Below are positions 25,478-34,294 of a DNA stretch of 64,000 nucleotides, piece after piece. Within the stretch, counting starts at the first letter, position 1; each line of letters begins with the position of its first letter. The stretch covers positions 124,001-188,000 of the forward strand of contig RXJR01000001.1 in assembly GCA_003963305.1 (NCBI GenBank), in the 5' to 3' direction. Position numbers and translations under genes: made by a program. Under the pieces are notes generated by a model, which worked only from the letters and a program-made list of their open reading frames with translations, was not told the origin of the DNA and ran no database searches. This DNA is from Candidatus Melainabacteria bacterium. GTDB lineage: Bacteria > Cyanobacteriota > Vampirovibrionia > Obscuribacterales > Obscuribacteraceae.

Positions 25478-27706
25478 TTAGAGCGCCGCCATTTTGGTTT
25501 TAGGCTCTCGATTCCATACACGAAGCTTCTTGCACATCGTCAAGAAATTACTCGCGTCACTGGCATCGCGCACCTGCATTACACCCTCATCTTTAGCAGT
25601 GGCTACGCCATTTTTCTCGAGCAACGGAGCAGCTTCAGTATTGAAAGCAATAAACTTCAGATGAGCATAAGCATCAGACACGAAATCTCTCGCGTTCGCG
25701 TCGGAAGCCAATTTTCGGGCTCCATCGCTCGAAGTCAAAACAGCAACGGAGTCGAATAAAACAGACGGAGTTCCATTCAGCCTGCCGTCAGCTTTTATGT
25801 GAGTACCGTCGCTTGCATCAACACCAGATATGGTTGGAGCAACAATCGCAACATCCGCGCCAATATTCTTAGCTGCATTTCGCAGAGCATTGACCAACTT
25901 CGCGTCAACACCGTCTGTAACCAGCACACCAAGTTTTCTTCCTTTGAAACTGGATGGTCCATTTTTGATGATGCTAAGCTCAGGCGATTCCGGCAGGTCA
26001 GTTTTTGCAGGATGCGCGGTGGCTGCAGCTGGCGGCAAGCTCTTCATGCCAAGCCCGGCAGCAACACGCTGCGCTAGCACTTTGTCGATATTCTCCAGGT
26101 GCCCTACCATTCGCGAGCGAATTTCGGGCTTCTCGACTTTCGATAATTCGAACGTCAACGCATCGCTGATGTGTGTCTGCTCACTTGGAGTTTGGCTAAT
26201 GTAAAACTGTCTGGCCTGGCTGTAATGATCGGCAAACGATTCTGGACGCACACGCAACTTCTGCCCGCTTACCTCTTCAGGGTAAGACTTGAAACCAATT
26301 GTTGGATTCTCACGCGGTCCGCCCCACGAGTTTGGCTCGTAGTTGACCCGTCCTTTCGGATTGTTCATCGCCATGTGTCCATCCTGCTGGAAATTCATGA
26401 CAGGACAGCGCGGAGCATTGATGGGCAAATGGGTGAAATTCGTTGAACCAAGACGCGACAATTGCGTGTCGAGATAGGAAAAATTTCTCAACTGCAGAAG
26501 CGGGTCGTTGGTGAAATCGATACCAGGGATGATGTTGTTCGTACAGAATGCGACCTGCTCTGTCTCCTCAAAAAAGTTATCAACTGTTTTGTTCAAAACG
26601 AGCCTGCCAACGCGCTGGACGGGTACCAGTTCTTCCGGAATAATTTTGGTCGGATCGAGCACATTGAAATCAAATTTCTTGGCAAAATCTTCATCAAAGA
26701 GCTGCATTCCCAATTCCCACTCTGGATATTGCCCTGCCTGAATTGAATTCCAGAGGTCATGGCGATGGAAATCGGGATCAGCACCGTTGATCTTCACAGC
26801 CTCATTCCAGACTACAGATTGAAGACCTTGTTTTGGTTTCCAGTGAAACTTGACGAAGGTGCTTTTGCCCTGCTCGTTGACGAGCCTGTACGTGTGCACG
26901 CCAAATCCTTCCATGAATCGGAATGATCGCGGAATGGCGCGGTCAGACATAATCCACATAATCATGTGCATAGATTCAGGTGACAACGAAATAAAGTCCC
27001 AAAAATTGTCATGCGCACTCTGAGCCTGCGGAAACCCAGTATTTGGTTCTTGCTTAACCGCATGAACCAGGTCTGGAAATTTCAGACCGTCTTGTATGAA
27101 GAAGACCGGAATGTTGTTACCGACTAAGTCCCAGTTTCCTTGTTTCGTGTAAAACTTGACCGCAAAACCTCTGACGTCGCGAGCCAGATCCATCGAACCT
27201 TTATTTCCGGCAACCGTGGAAAAGCGCACGAATACGGGTGTCCGCTCACCCGCGCGTTGGAAGACATCGGCCTTTGTGACATCAGACAAAGATTTATACG
27301 GCTCGAAATATCCATGCATGCCAAAACCTCTTGCGTGCACGACACGCTCAGGAATCCTCTCGTGATCGAAATGAAAAATCTTTTCTCGACCGACGAAATC
27401 TTCCAACAGCGTCGGACCATGCGCTCCTGCTTTCAAAGAATTCTGATCATCGGAAATCGGCACACCCTGTTGCGTAGTCATAGTAGGGATGCTACCGCCA
27501 CTAACCTGATGTGTTTCATCTGATGTGCCACGCAGCGTTTTTGGATCGCCTGAAGCCTGCGTACCCTTGTCATCATACGAGACGCCCGGTGAAGAGGCTG
27601 GGTCAGACTTGGCGTAACAAAGCACGCCAGCACTGAGGTTCAATGTAGTTGCTGTGAGCAATGTTGCAATCGCGATGCGAGAACGGTTATGGAATACAGG
27701 GATCAT
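25478..27706 (-). CDS. Large-subunit (clade 2, HPII-type) catalase, apparently exported
   Basis: 742 residues from ATG at 27706, with AAGGAAG 6-7 bases upstream. The heme catalase core has the distal His in ERVVHARG (about H124), [11 protein letters not shown], and the proximal Tyr region [12 protein letters not shown]. The C-terminal about 150 residues ([20 protein letters not shown] onward) are the DJ-1/PfpI-like domain typical of KatE/HPII. It decomposes hydrogen peroxide. Unusually, the N-terminus reads [26 protein letters not shown], a probable signal peptide, so the enzyme would act in the periplasm. The next minus-strand genes upstream encode an acidic protein and hemerythrin-like proteins. 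Confidence 0.93.
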   Translation of the reverse strand: MIPVFHNRSRIAIATLLTATTLNLSAGVLCYAKSDPASSPGVSYDDKGTQASGDPKTLRGTSDETHQVSGGSIPTMTTQQGVPISDDQNSLKAGAHGPTLLEDFVGREKIFHFDHERIPERVVHARGFGMHGYFEPYKSLSDVTKADVFQRAGERTPVFVRFSTVAGNKGSMDLARDVRGFAVKFYTKQGNWDLVGNNIPVFFIQDGLKFPDLVHAVKQEPNTGFPQAQSAHDNFWDFISLSPESMHMIMWIMSDRAIPRSFRFMEGFGVHTYRLVNEQGKSTFVKFHWKPKQGLQSVVWNEAVKINGADPDFHRHDLWNSIQAGQYPEWELGMQLFDEDFAKKFDFNVLDPTKIIPEELVPVQRVGRLVLNKTVDNFFEETEQVAFCTNNIIPGIDFTNDPLLQLRNFSYLDTQLSRLGSTNFTHLPINAPRCPVMNFQQDGHMAMNNPKGRVNYEPNSWGGPRENPTIGFKSYPEEVSGQKLRVRPESFADHYSQARQFYISQTPSEQTHISDALTFELSKVEKPEIRSRMVGHLENIDKVLAQRVAAGLGMKSLPPAAATAHPAKTDLPESPELSIIKNGPSSFKGRKLGVLVTDGVDAKLVNALRNAAKNIGADVAIVAPTISGVDASDGTHIKADGRLNGTPSVLFDSVAVLTSSDGARKLASDANARDFVSDAYAHLKFIAFNTEAAPLLEKNGVATAKDEGVMQVRDASDASNFLTMCKKLRVWNREPKTKMAAL

Positions 27707-27870
27707 TTTTACTTCCTTGTTAACTGAGCAGTGGATTCCGAATCGAATTGACGCACGCATACTCGAACTGGAGCTCAATAGTGTAGCCTATTATCCTACA
27801 ACAGACAGCCCCAAAATGTCGACTTTAATACAACGACAACTCAACAAGAGCACGTCGATGTGCTCAGTAT

Positions 27871-28272
27871 TTAAACAGACGAATCGTCCTCAACGTTGTC
27901 GGGTCGCAACACGACATCTGGATTATCGGCTTCACCGTCACCACTCAGAAGATCAACATGCAGAGGTTGTGTCTCAGGCAAGAGACCCTCGTCATCATCT
28001 TCATCCTCTTCGTTGCACTCATCGGCGATTCCGTCACTCCATTTCTCGTCAACCTTATTACTGACGTAAGGCATCTCGAGGTTTCCAAGCCGCGCTTCTT
28101 CGTCAGTAAAGTACGTATGCCCAACATTCTCCGGCGTTTCGCTCTTAAAGCTAACATCAGGCTCTTCTCGGTTAGTCTCAACAGTCTGAGCGCTGTCAAT
28201 TTGGGTGATTGCCTGTTGTAGTGGAATGCCGCTCACATCAAGGGCTTTTCCTTTCGTTTGATTGTGTTTCAT
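27871..28272 (-). CDS. Acidic protein of unknown function
   Basis: 133 residues, very acidic, with a run EEDEDDDEG near residue 90 and no hydrophobic segment. It is probably largely disordered. AAGGAAT lies about 8 bases before the ATG, and its stop is followed by the catalase gene on the same strand. It lies 26 bases downstream of the hemerythrin/histone-tail gene, which has a comparable acidic run at its N-terminus. I do not recognise a family. Confidence 0.6.
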   Translation of the reverse strand: MKHNQTKGKALDVSGIPLQQAITQIDSAQTVETNREEPDVSFKSETPENVGHTYFTDEEARLGNLEMPYVSNKVDEKWSDGIADECNEEDEDDDEGLLPETQPLHVDLLSGDGEADNPDVVLRPDNVEDDSSV

Positions 28273-28298
28273 ACTGAGAATTCCTTGTTCTAAACAGA

Positions 28299-29276
28299 CT
28301 ACTTCTTGCCTTTCGAAGCTGGCTTCTTCGCAGATTTGTTATTAGCACGACCGGCTGCTTTGGATTTTCCGGCGGCTTTAGTTTTTCCGGCAGCTTTAGA
28401 TTTTCCGGTTGCTTTAGATTTTCCGGCGGACTTGCCCTTCGACGAAGCCTTCGACTTCGAGGAAGCAGCCTTTCCTTTGCCGCCTTTGCTCGATGCCGCT
28501 GCTTTTGCCTTGGCTCCACTTCTGGCTTTAGCACCCGTTTTTTTGGCGGAAGACCTGGCGCTGGTTTTCTTGCCGCGAGCTGAAGCAGCCTTTGCTTTCC
28601 CGCGGGTTGAAGATCCGCCCCTTGCTTTGTTTTTTACTGCCGACTTCGACTTGGATTTAGACCGCTTACTCATCGACGCAACTTCTTCCTCGATTTCCAT
28701 CCTTCTCTCGAGTGCGATCTGGCCAATTTCTTCAAAATCGATTTCTGTCTCAGCCGCTTTTAGCTTCTCGAACATATCCTTCTCTTCGCGCTTTACTTGC
28801 TCTCGACAGAGCTTATGCAGAACTGCCATCTTGCCGTCGAAGTAATCGTCGGATGGCTTCATAGTCTCGAGTACATCGAGGATCATAGATGCTACATAGT
28901 TGGAAGCTTCGGCTTCAAACACTAGCTCCTGAGCTTCTTCCTTTTCGTCTTCCTTTGCTGTCTCAGGAAGCAATGGGTAATAAAGCTCTTCGACAAGTTG
29001 CGTGTGAACTTTCAATCCGGACTTGATCTGATCGAACAATTCCTGTTTCTCGTCATCCTCTTCAGACTGGCAATATTGGAAGAACAGCTCAGCGGCACGA
29101 CTGTTACTCTCGTGTACCAGCTGGATTAGATCAACCTTCATAGGAGAAACTTGATCGCTATTCTCGTCGCCTTCTTCATCATCGTCGTCGTCGTCGAAAT
29201 CGATTTCTTTCATCGCCTGCGGTTGCTTGTTATTGGTGGGTTTCTTTTGATTCACTTTGCTGACTGTGTATGTCAT
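28299..29276 (-). CDS. Hemerythrin-like domain fused to a histone-H1-like Lys/Ala tail
   Basis: 325 residues. Residues 27-38 are an acidic run (DFDDDDDDEEGDE), 48-200 a helical hemerythrin-type domain, and 203-325 a tail made almost only of Lys, Ala, Ser, Gly and Arg with short SKAAGK-type repeats, like bacterial histone H1 homologues. Against the paralogue at 29500-30045, the metal ligands are mostly lost: H27 is N58 here, E64 is V95, H90-H91 are N126-Y127, and H123-H124 are E159-Q160. H55 and H91 remain. Iron binding is therefore doubtful, while the tail should bind DNA. GGAG lies 8-9 bases before the ATG. Confidence 0.8.
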   Translation of the reverse strand: MTYTVSKVNQKKPTNNKQPQAMKEIDFDDDDDDEEGDENSDQVSPMKVDLIQLVHESNSRAAELFFQYCQSEEDDEKQELFDQIKSGLKVHTQLVEELYYPLLPETAKEDEKEEAQELVFEAEASNYVASMILDVLETMKPSDDYFDGKMAVLHKLCREQVKREEKDMFEKLKAAETEIDFEEIGQIALERRMEIEEEVASMSKRSKSKSKSAVKNKARGGSSTRGKAKAASARGKKTSARSSAKKTGAKARSGAKAKAAASSKGGKGKAASSKSKASSKGKSAGKSKATGKSKAAGKTKAAGKSKAAGRANNKSAKKPASKGKK

Positions 29277-29300
29277 ATCGATTACTCCGTTATTTTTCTA

Positions 29301-29497
29301 ATGCAGTCGGGACGACTGCGCTCCATGCAGTCGGGACGACTGCGCTCCATGCAGTCGGGACGACTGCGCTCCATGCAGTCGGGACGACTGCGCTCCATGC
29401 AGTCGGGACGACTGCGTTCCATGGCAGTCGGGACGACTGCGTTCCATGGCAGTCGGGACGACTGCGTTCCATGGCAGTCGGGACGACTGCGCTCCAT
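29301..29497. repeat. 24/25-bp tandem hairpin repeats, 8 copies (array B)
   Basis: Eight units with core CAGTCGGGACGACTG begin at 29304, 29328, 29352, 29376, 29400, 29425, 29450 and 29475. The period is 24 bases for the first five and 25 for the rest, where ATGC becomes ATGGC; the link is CGCTCCAT or CGTTCCAT. Each core can fold CAGTC-GGGAC-GACTG. The array lies directly behind the stop codon of the hemerythrin gene at 29500 and is in the same orientation relative to it as array A is to its own gene. Confidence 0.95.
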
Positions 29498-29499
29498 GG

Positions 29500-30045
29500 T
29501 TATGCTGACTTTCGGTCGCGCTGGTCTCGGTTGCCGATAACGGGGAAGGTCTCTTCGGGCAGCGGTTTGGCGCTCAGCGCGGCTTTGCGCTCTAGGAATT
29601 TTTGAGCCAGTTCATTCAAGTCGGCATCAGCATTTTTCAGCTTTTCAAAAATCTCTTCTTCTTCCTCTTCTACGTGATGCTTCACCAGTTCACACAGAAC
29701 CGTTACTTTTGCATCGTAGTGATCGTCCGAAGGCTTCATACTGCCCAATTCAGCAAGCAGGAACTTGACGACGTGATGTTCCGTATCAGCCTCGTCCATC
29801 ATTGACTCTGACTCTTTCTCACCGTCGCGCACTTCCGGGTAAACGATCTCTTCCTCCAACTTCGCGTGCAGACCAAGTTCATGCGAAATCTGGTCAACAA
29901 TTGCCTTCTTCTCACTTTCATCTTCAGATTTGGCGAACTGGAAAAATAACTCGTCAACCTTCATGTGGTCTCGATGCAGCAGTTGCAGAATATCTTCAGA
30001 TACCGGCATTTCTGGCTTACGTGCGTCTTGCTCTGTCTGATTCAT
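29500..30045 (-). CDS. Hemerythrin (HHE) domain protein
   Basis: 181 residues, cytoplasmic. The di-iron ligand set of hemerythrin-like proteins is complete: LLHRDH (H24, H27), LHAKLEEE (H60, E64), EHHVVK (H90/H91) and KHHVEEEEE (H123/H124 with E128). Such proteins bind oxygen or act in oxygen, NO or iron homeostasis. The start is ATG at 30045, with AGGAG about 8 bases upstream; a GTG three codons earlier is less likely. It is the likely ancestor or paralogue of the ligand-poor histone-tailed neighbour. Confidence 0.88.
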   Translation of the reverse strand: MNQTEQDARKPEMPVSEDILQLLHRDHMKVDELFFQFAKSEDESEKKAIVDQISHELGLHAKLEEEIVYPEVRDGEKESESMMDEADTEHHVVKFLLAELGSMKPSDDHYDAKVTVLCELVKHHVEEEEEEIFEKLKNADADLNELAQKFLERKAALSAKPLPEETFPVIGNRDQRDRKSA

Positions 30046-30173
30046 TGAAATCACTCCTGTTCTTATAAATAGATTTTGTTTCGACGAAGACAGATCCGTG
30101 TCGTCATTGGTTCCTTGAAATCGGAAACAAAGACAAACGTTTTAGAATTTCTTTAGAGGGTCTCAAAAGAGAA

Positions 30174-30205
30174 ACTGAGTGACACCGTATACAGAGTCAC
30201 TCAGT
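30174..30205 (-). terminator. Intrinsic terminator behind the transaldolase gene
   Basis: Perfect 10-base arms ACTGAGTGAC (30174-30183) and GTCACTCAGT (30196-30205) with a 12-base loop. Read on the minus strand they are followed by TTCTCTTTTG. It lies 35 bases downstream of the transaldolase stop. Confidence 0.8.
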
Positions 30206-30239
30206 TCTAAGTTCTGCGAACGCTTATACCGGCTAAGTC

Positions 30240-31226
30240 CTAGGCTTTAGCAGCAAGCTGGGAGAGACGACTTTCAAGATAGTTCTCTAACTCAACCAGC
30301 GCATCGCTGAATCCCTGGATTCCTTCGGCGAGTTTTTCATTAGCCATTTTGTTTTCGGCATGCATCTTGTCGAAAACGTCTTTATTCATTTCAATGCGCT
30401 GAATCGTCGACTTCTTCGAGCTTTCAGGGTCAAGCTTACGCTCTAATTTCGCGTCACTTGAATCCAACTCGCCCAGGAGCTTCGGCGAAATCGTCAGCAA
30501 ATCACAGCCTGCCAGCTCGATAATTTCATCAATGTTCCTGAAGCTTGCACCCATGACCACAGTCTTATAGTCGAACTTTTTGTAGTAGTGATAAATCTCA
30601 GTGACTGATTTGACACCCGGATCCTCTGCACCTTTATAGTCTTTGCCTGTATCTTTTTTGTACCAGTCAAGAATTCGACCGACAAACGGCGAGATCAACG
30701 TGACTTTAGCTTCCGCACATGCTACAGCCTGATGAATTCCAAACAGCAGAGTCATATTGCAATGAATTCCTTCTTGCTCCAGCTTTTCAGCGGCTCTGAT
30801 TCCTTCCCATGTAGAAGCGATTTTTATCAAAATACGCTCGCGTGAGATTCCCGACCCTTCGTACATCTGAATAATTTCGCGAGCCTGAGCAATAGTGGCT
30901 TCCGTATCATATGAGAGCCTGGCGTCGACTTCGGTCGAAACGCGGCCCTTGATGATCGTGAGAATCTTTCGACCAAAAGCCACCGCCAGATGCTTAAACG
31001 CATAATTTGCAGTGTCCTTCGTAGAACCTTTCGGACCAACTTCTTTCTTTGCTTGCTGCAGAACTTCATCAACTAGCGCAGAATATCCAGGCATTTTAGA
31101 AGCAGCCAAAATCAGCGACGGATTGGTTGTGCTGTCTTGCGGCTTGAATTTTGTCATCGAATCGAAATCACCAGTGTCTGCAACGACAACGGTCATCTCT
31201 CGAAGTTGCTCCAGCAATGTGCTCAT
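30240..31226 (-). CDS. tal: Transaldolase
   Basis: 328 residues, TalB-type length. It moves a dihydroxyacetone unit between sugar phosphates in the non-oxidative pentose phosphate pathway. Seen: [10 protein letters not shown] (family signature), [47 protein letters not shown] with the Schiff-base Lys in IKIAST, and [16 protein letters not shown] lies 5 bases before the ATG. It has its own terminator. Confidence 0.96.
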   Translation of the reverse strand: MSTLLEQLREMTVVVADTGDFDSMTKFKPQDSTTNPSLILAASKMPGYSALVDEVLQQAKKEVGPKGSTKDTANYAFKHLAVAFGRKILTIIKGRVSTEVDARLSYDTEATIAQAREIIQMYEGSGISRERILIKIASTWEGIRAAEKLEQEGIHCNMTLLFGIHQAVACAEAKVTLISPFVGRILDWYKKDTGKDYKGAEDPGVKSVTEIYHYYKKFDYKTVVMGASFRNIDEIIELAGCDLLTISPKLLGELDSSDAKLERKLDPESSKKSTIQRIEMNKDVFDKMHAENKMANEKLAEGIQGFSDALVELENYLESRLSQLAAKA

Positions 31227-31347
31227 GACTGCTCCTTATTTATGCTCGATTGAGCCACTAAGTATACGAACTTATGCGAATCTCTGTCCATCTTATACCT
31301 GCCTGCGCTCTGATGCGCGGCTGAGTCGCCGATAGAGCCGCCATACA

Positions 31348-31368
31348 TGTCATGAACTAATCATGACA
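31348..31368. promoter_or_regulatory. Inverted repeat, possible operator
   Basis: TGTCATGA (31348-31355) and TCATGACA (31361-31368) are perfect arms with a 5-base spacer, about 120 bases upstream of the transaldolase start and just behind the stop of the small nucleotidyltransferase partner. There is no T-run on either side, so a protein-binding site is as likely as a terminator. Confidence 0.4.
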
Positions 31369-31390
31369 CGAGCTAGCGAAGCACTACTCG

Positions 31391-31615
31391 CTACGATGCT
31401 GTATCGGCATATTTCTTCATTCGAAGCTTATCCTCAGCGTGCCATGGTGGACGAGCTGTTCGACCAGCTGATTTGGCTACAGCATAGTTGAGCATCTGCA
31501 TGCGAACTAAAGCAACAAGTTTCCGCTCAAATGGTTCTGCAGCACGTTGTCTTCGCGCATCAGCCTTTGCTTTATAAATATCGTCGTTCGATCGCACACT
31601 TCGATAGTCTGTCAT
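31391..31615 (-). CDS. Small partner protein of the nucleotidyltransferase
   Basis: 74 residues from ATG at 31615. The start overlaps the upstream stop as ATGA, so translation is coupled. It is basic and helical, with ARRQRAAEPFERKLVALVRMQMLNYAVAKSAGR, then PPWHAEDKLR. I recall short proteins with an Arg/Ala-rich, PFEEKL-LV-LQ-like core next to AbiEii/MNT-type nucleotidyltransferases; this fits that pattern, but no function is established here. Confidence 0.7.
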   Translation of the reverse strand: MTDYRSVRSNDDIYKAKADARRQRAAEPFERKLVALVRMQMLNYAVAKSAGRTARPPWHAEDKLRMKKYADTAS

Positions 31616-32265
31616 GAGGCGAGTTTTTGCCTCCATTTTTCCAAGAGACCGTACTTAGCGAGAATCCTTTCCAACTTCTGAGTATCGGGTGTAGTTGCCT
31701 CAAGAGCTGCTGCAATATGCGCCCAATCTTTGGCTCTACCGGCTTCGGCTTTAACAGCAAGCGCGTACTCATACGCGAATATGCGGGCATCCACATTCTC
31801 AATGATGATGTTTACAGCGTTTTCCAGAGCCTCTTCAACGAGAGGTTGATTCGCGGGCACAAGAAACTGCACATCCACGCCCCGGATGTTTATGTACAGG
31901 TCTCTTGCTTTGCATCCAAGCTCTTCCAAGCGTCTATAGATTGGACCCAAATCAACGAGAATACTTTGATTGGGAATATAGCAGAACATGTCTAAATCAT
32001 CGGTTATTACCGGTTGCGCATAGTACATGATTGCCACTGAACCACCAATAGTCGCTTTCTCAATTATTCCTTCACGCTCCAACTGATTAATCAGCTCAAG
32101 AGTCGGACCGAGAATTGGGGGAATCTCTTCAAACAAGTCTTGCTCTCTCCTTTTGGGTCTGCCTCCTTTCGCTCCATTCAAACGACTAGCCGCAGCCTTA
32201 GCAGCTGATTTAGTTTCTCCCCCGAGTTTACCGAGCAATTTGGCAGCTTGCGTCGCTCTCTTCAT
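31612..32265 (-). CDS. AbiEii/MNT-like nucleotidyltransferase
   Basis: 217 residues from ATG at 32265, with GAGAG a few bases upstream. The nucleotidyltransferase core has IGGSVAIMYYAQPVITDDLDMF, giving the GGS and DxD metal-binding pattern, then VDVQFLVP with a third acidic position and EYALAVKAEAGRAKDWAHIAAAL, typical of the AbiEii/DUF1814-type group. The N-terminus adds about 45 residues (KLLGKLGGETKSAAKAAASRLNGAKGGRPKR) resembling DNA- or RNA-binding basic tails. With the coupled small gene it forms a possible toxin-antitoxin-like or tRNA-modifying module. Which member would be antagonist is not clear. Confidence 0.75.
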   Translation of the reverse strand: MKRATQAAKLLGKLGGETKSAAKAAASRLNGAKGGRPKRREQDLFEEIPPILGPTLELINQLEREGIIEKATIGGSVAIMYYAQPVITDDLDMFCYIPNQSILVDLGPIYRRLEELGCKARDLYINIRGVDVQFLVPANQPLVEEALENAVNIIIENVDARIFAYEYALAVKAEAGRAKDWAHIAAALEATTPDTQKLERILAKYGLLEKWRQKLAS

Positions 32266-32447
32266 ATATCTCTCAGAACAGTTCACCTGTGGCTATTATA
32301 ACCCAAGCGGTAGCTTCAGATCTTCGCCAAAATCGAACGCCAGATACCTGGTCTAGATCCCGCCTGGGCGCCGAACCACAAAATGACACTACATTCAGTG
32401 CTCAACTCGAAGAAAGATAACGGTTGAGTGACCGATATCCCGATACT

Positions 32448-34235
32448 CTACAGATCAGTTTTATTCAACATGCGGCCCGAAGTCAACCCGGCAATAGATA
32501 TCTGACCGGTGTCGTGAAGAAGTTGAACCTGAGCGATATTGTAATCAATAATCGCTTGCGCCTTAGAAACACGTGCCTGCGTGTAGTCACGCTGCGCAGT
32601 GATGATATCGAGATTCAAGCCCAAGCCGCTTGTCTTGCGCAGCTCAGCCAAACGAAGTTCTTCTGCAGAAGAGATAACCTCGTTGGTCGCTTCAGAAATA
32701 TTCCGCTCTTTGTCCAGAATCTTCAAATAAGAATTCCGCACCTGACTGCACACCGTTTGCAATTCTTTCTGTGACTGAAGAGCAGCCTGACGAGCTTCCC
32801 ACTTGGCTCTGACAACTTCCATGGCATCAGTTGTAGCCAGACCCTTCAGACGCCAATTCGCATTTACCGAGAACACGCCCAGTGCGTTCACATTAGAAGG
32901 TGGACCGATTCCGTAAGCCTGTCCACTGAGAGAAACGGTCGGTTGCAGCCCCGACGTCGAGACAATAATTGCTTTTTTCGCCGCCAGGCGAAGTTGCTCA
33001 TACTGCTTCAACTCAGGGCGGTGATCGATCGCCATCTGCAGCACCTGACCAACACTCAAGTGCGGATCAATCAAACGTACTTTCTGCACAACAGTGGTGG
33101 CAGGTTTCAAATCATTGCCCAGGTCGATGTTTAGAGTGTTGGACAGGGCAATGGCAGCTGACCGCCGCTCAATTTGCTGATCGACGAGAGCCTGTTTGTC
33201 GCGAGACAACTGAGTCTTCGATTGTAAGACTTCGAGATTGGTAGCAAGACCAGAGTGAAACCGAGCTTGATTGCGTCTCAACTGCTCTTCGGATGTTCTA
33301 ACTGCATCGATGCGAATTTGCAGTACAGTCTCAGCCAGCACCAGGTTGTAGTAATTTTGCGCAATCGTAAGCAGCGTATCGCTGAGAGTGGCGCGCTCAC
33401 CTTGTGTTCTTGCCCGGTAGGTATTGCGAGCCTGCAGAGCACCGAAAAGAACACTACCGCCGCGGTAGGCATAAAACTCACCACCGGCGTGCATGATTTC
33501 AAACGGTCGATTTACTGTAACAGTACTGTCTCGTCCACTGCTGGAAATATTGCTGGCTGCGGTTCCTAATGCTGTATTGCTCAAAGCACCGGATGAAGAT
33601 GCAAAAAAGTTAAACGGTAATCCAACATGCCCTCTGGCGAAGTATTCGCTAAACCCAGCGGTTGCGTCAGGCAAAAACTTACCCAGCGCAGAGTAATACG
33701 AAAATTTGCTTTGCTTCGTTTGAGTCAGACTGATAGCAAGGTCAAGATTCCGCTCCAGTCCAATATCTAAAGCTTCCCTGAGCGTGATCGGTCTGGACGC
33801 GTCAGCATCCAGACTGAACGGATTCAGATACTCGTTGACGGAAATGAGAGATTCCAGACGAGGGGCGCTGATGGCGATATCGTCACCAGATGCAGTACCA
33901 TCACCAGTCGTCGATGCCGGTGTAGGAAGTCCTCCGTTTGGCGCGCCCATAGCAGCAGCCGTGTCAGCCCTCGATGCGCCTGTAGCAGCTGGCGCGGGCG
34001 GCTGGTATTTTTTTGTTTTCTTCAAACCAGCGCGATGCTCGTTGAAATCAGATTCAACACTTGCAGCCGCCGGTTTTCTCAAGACAGCAGACGGATCGGC
34101 AGAGCTTACAGGCGAGGCCGGCTGAGGCGGTCTGAGCTGCACACTATCTTCAGCATAGACAGGCACGTTTCCAAGAAGCGATAGACTGGTCGCTCCGAAG
34201 ACCAAAACACGCAGCAGCTGAGGATTCCTAACCAT
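32448..34235 (-). CDS. TolC-family outer-membrane efflux protein
   Basis: 595 residues. Signal peptide MVRNPQLLRVLVFGATSLSLLGNVPVYA, a Pro/Ala-rich linker of about 100 residues, then two TolC repeats: ITLREALDIGLERNLDLAISL and LSVGQVLQMAIDHRPELKQYEQLRLAAKKAI, with coiled-coil stretches such as LRLAELRKTSGLGLNLDIITAQRDYTQA. It would form the outer-membrane channel for the upstream ABC exporter. The start is placed at 34235; an earlier ATG at 34295 would run through the operator and promoter at 34242-34270. No ribosome site precedes 34235, consistent with a leaderless message. Confidence 0.9.
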   Translation of the reverse strand: MVRNPQLLRVLVFGATSLSLLGNVPVYAEDSVQLRPPQPASPVSSADPSAVLRKPAAASVESDFNEHRAGLKKTKKYQPPAPAATGASRADTAAAMGAPNGGLPTPASTTGDGTASGDDIAISAPRLESLISVNEYLNPFSLDADASRPITLREALDIGLERNLDLAISLTQTKQSKFSYYSALGKFLPDATAGFSEYFARGHVGLPFNFFASSSGALSNTALGTAASNISSSGRDSTVTVNRPFEIMHAGGEFYAYRGGSVLFGALQARNTYRARTQGERATLSDTLLTIAQNYYNLVLAETVLQIRIDAVRTSEEQLRRNQARFHSGLATNLEVLQSKTQLSRDKQALVDQQIERRSAAIALSNTLNIDLGNDLKPATTVVQKVRLIDPHLSVGQVLQMAIDHRPELKQYEQLRLAAKKAIIVSTSGLQPTVSLSGQAYGIGPPSNVNALGVFSVNANWRLKGLATTDAMEVVRAKWEARQAALQSQKELQTVCSQVRNSYLKILDKERNISEATNEVISSAEELRLAELRKTSGLGLNLDIITAQRDYTQARVSKAQAIIDYNIAQVQLLHDTGQISIAGLTSGRMLNKTDL

Positions 34236-34241
34236 GACACA

Positions 34242-34270
34242 ATCATACCAACCGGTATGATTAAGTTCAA
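34242..34270 (-). promoter_or_regulatory. tolC promoter with TetR operator in its spacer
   Basis: On the minus strand TTGAAC, 17 bases, TATGAT. The inverted repeat TCATACC-AACC-GGTATGA (34243-34260) lies in the spacer and reaches into the -10 element. It matches the perfect palindrome in front of the exporter genes at 39871-39886 (same arms, same 4-base spacing). Transcription would begin about at the tolC ATG. Confidence 0.7.
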
Positions 34271-34294
34271 TGATTTTGCAGTCTTTAGTTAACA

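Noticed and set aside
29301-29497. Regular repeats resembling a CRISPR array
   Set aside because: Units are head-to-tail with no spacers and a 24-25 base period; no cas genes are in the window.
29151-29605. Open frames through the 24-bp repeats on both strands
   Set aside because: The repeat period is a multiple of three for part of the array, so all frames stay open; the residues are pure repeat and there is no ribosome site.
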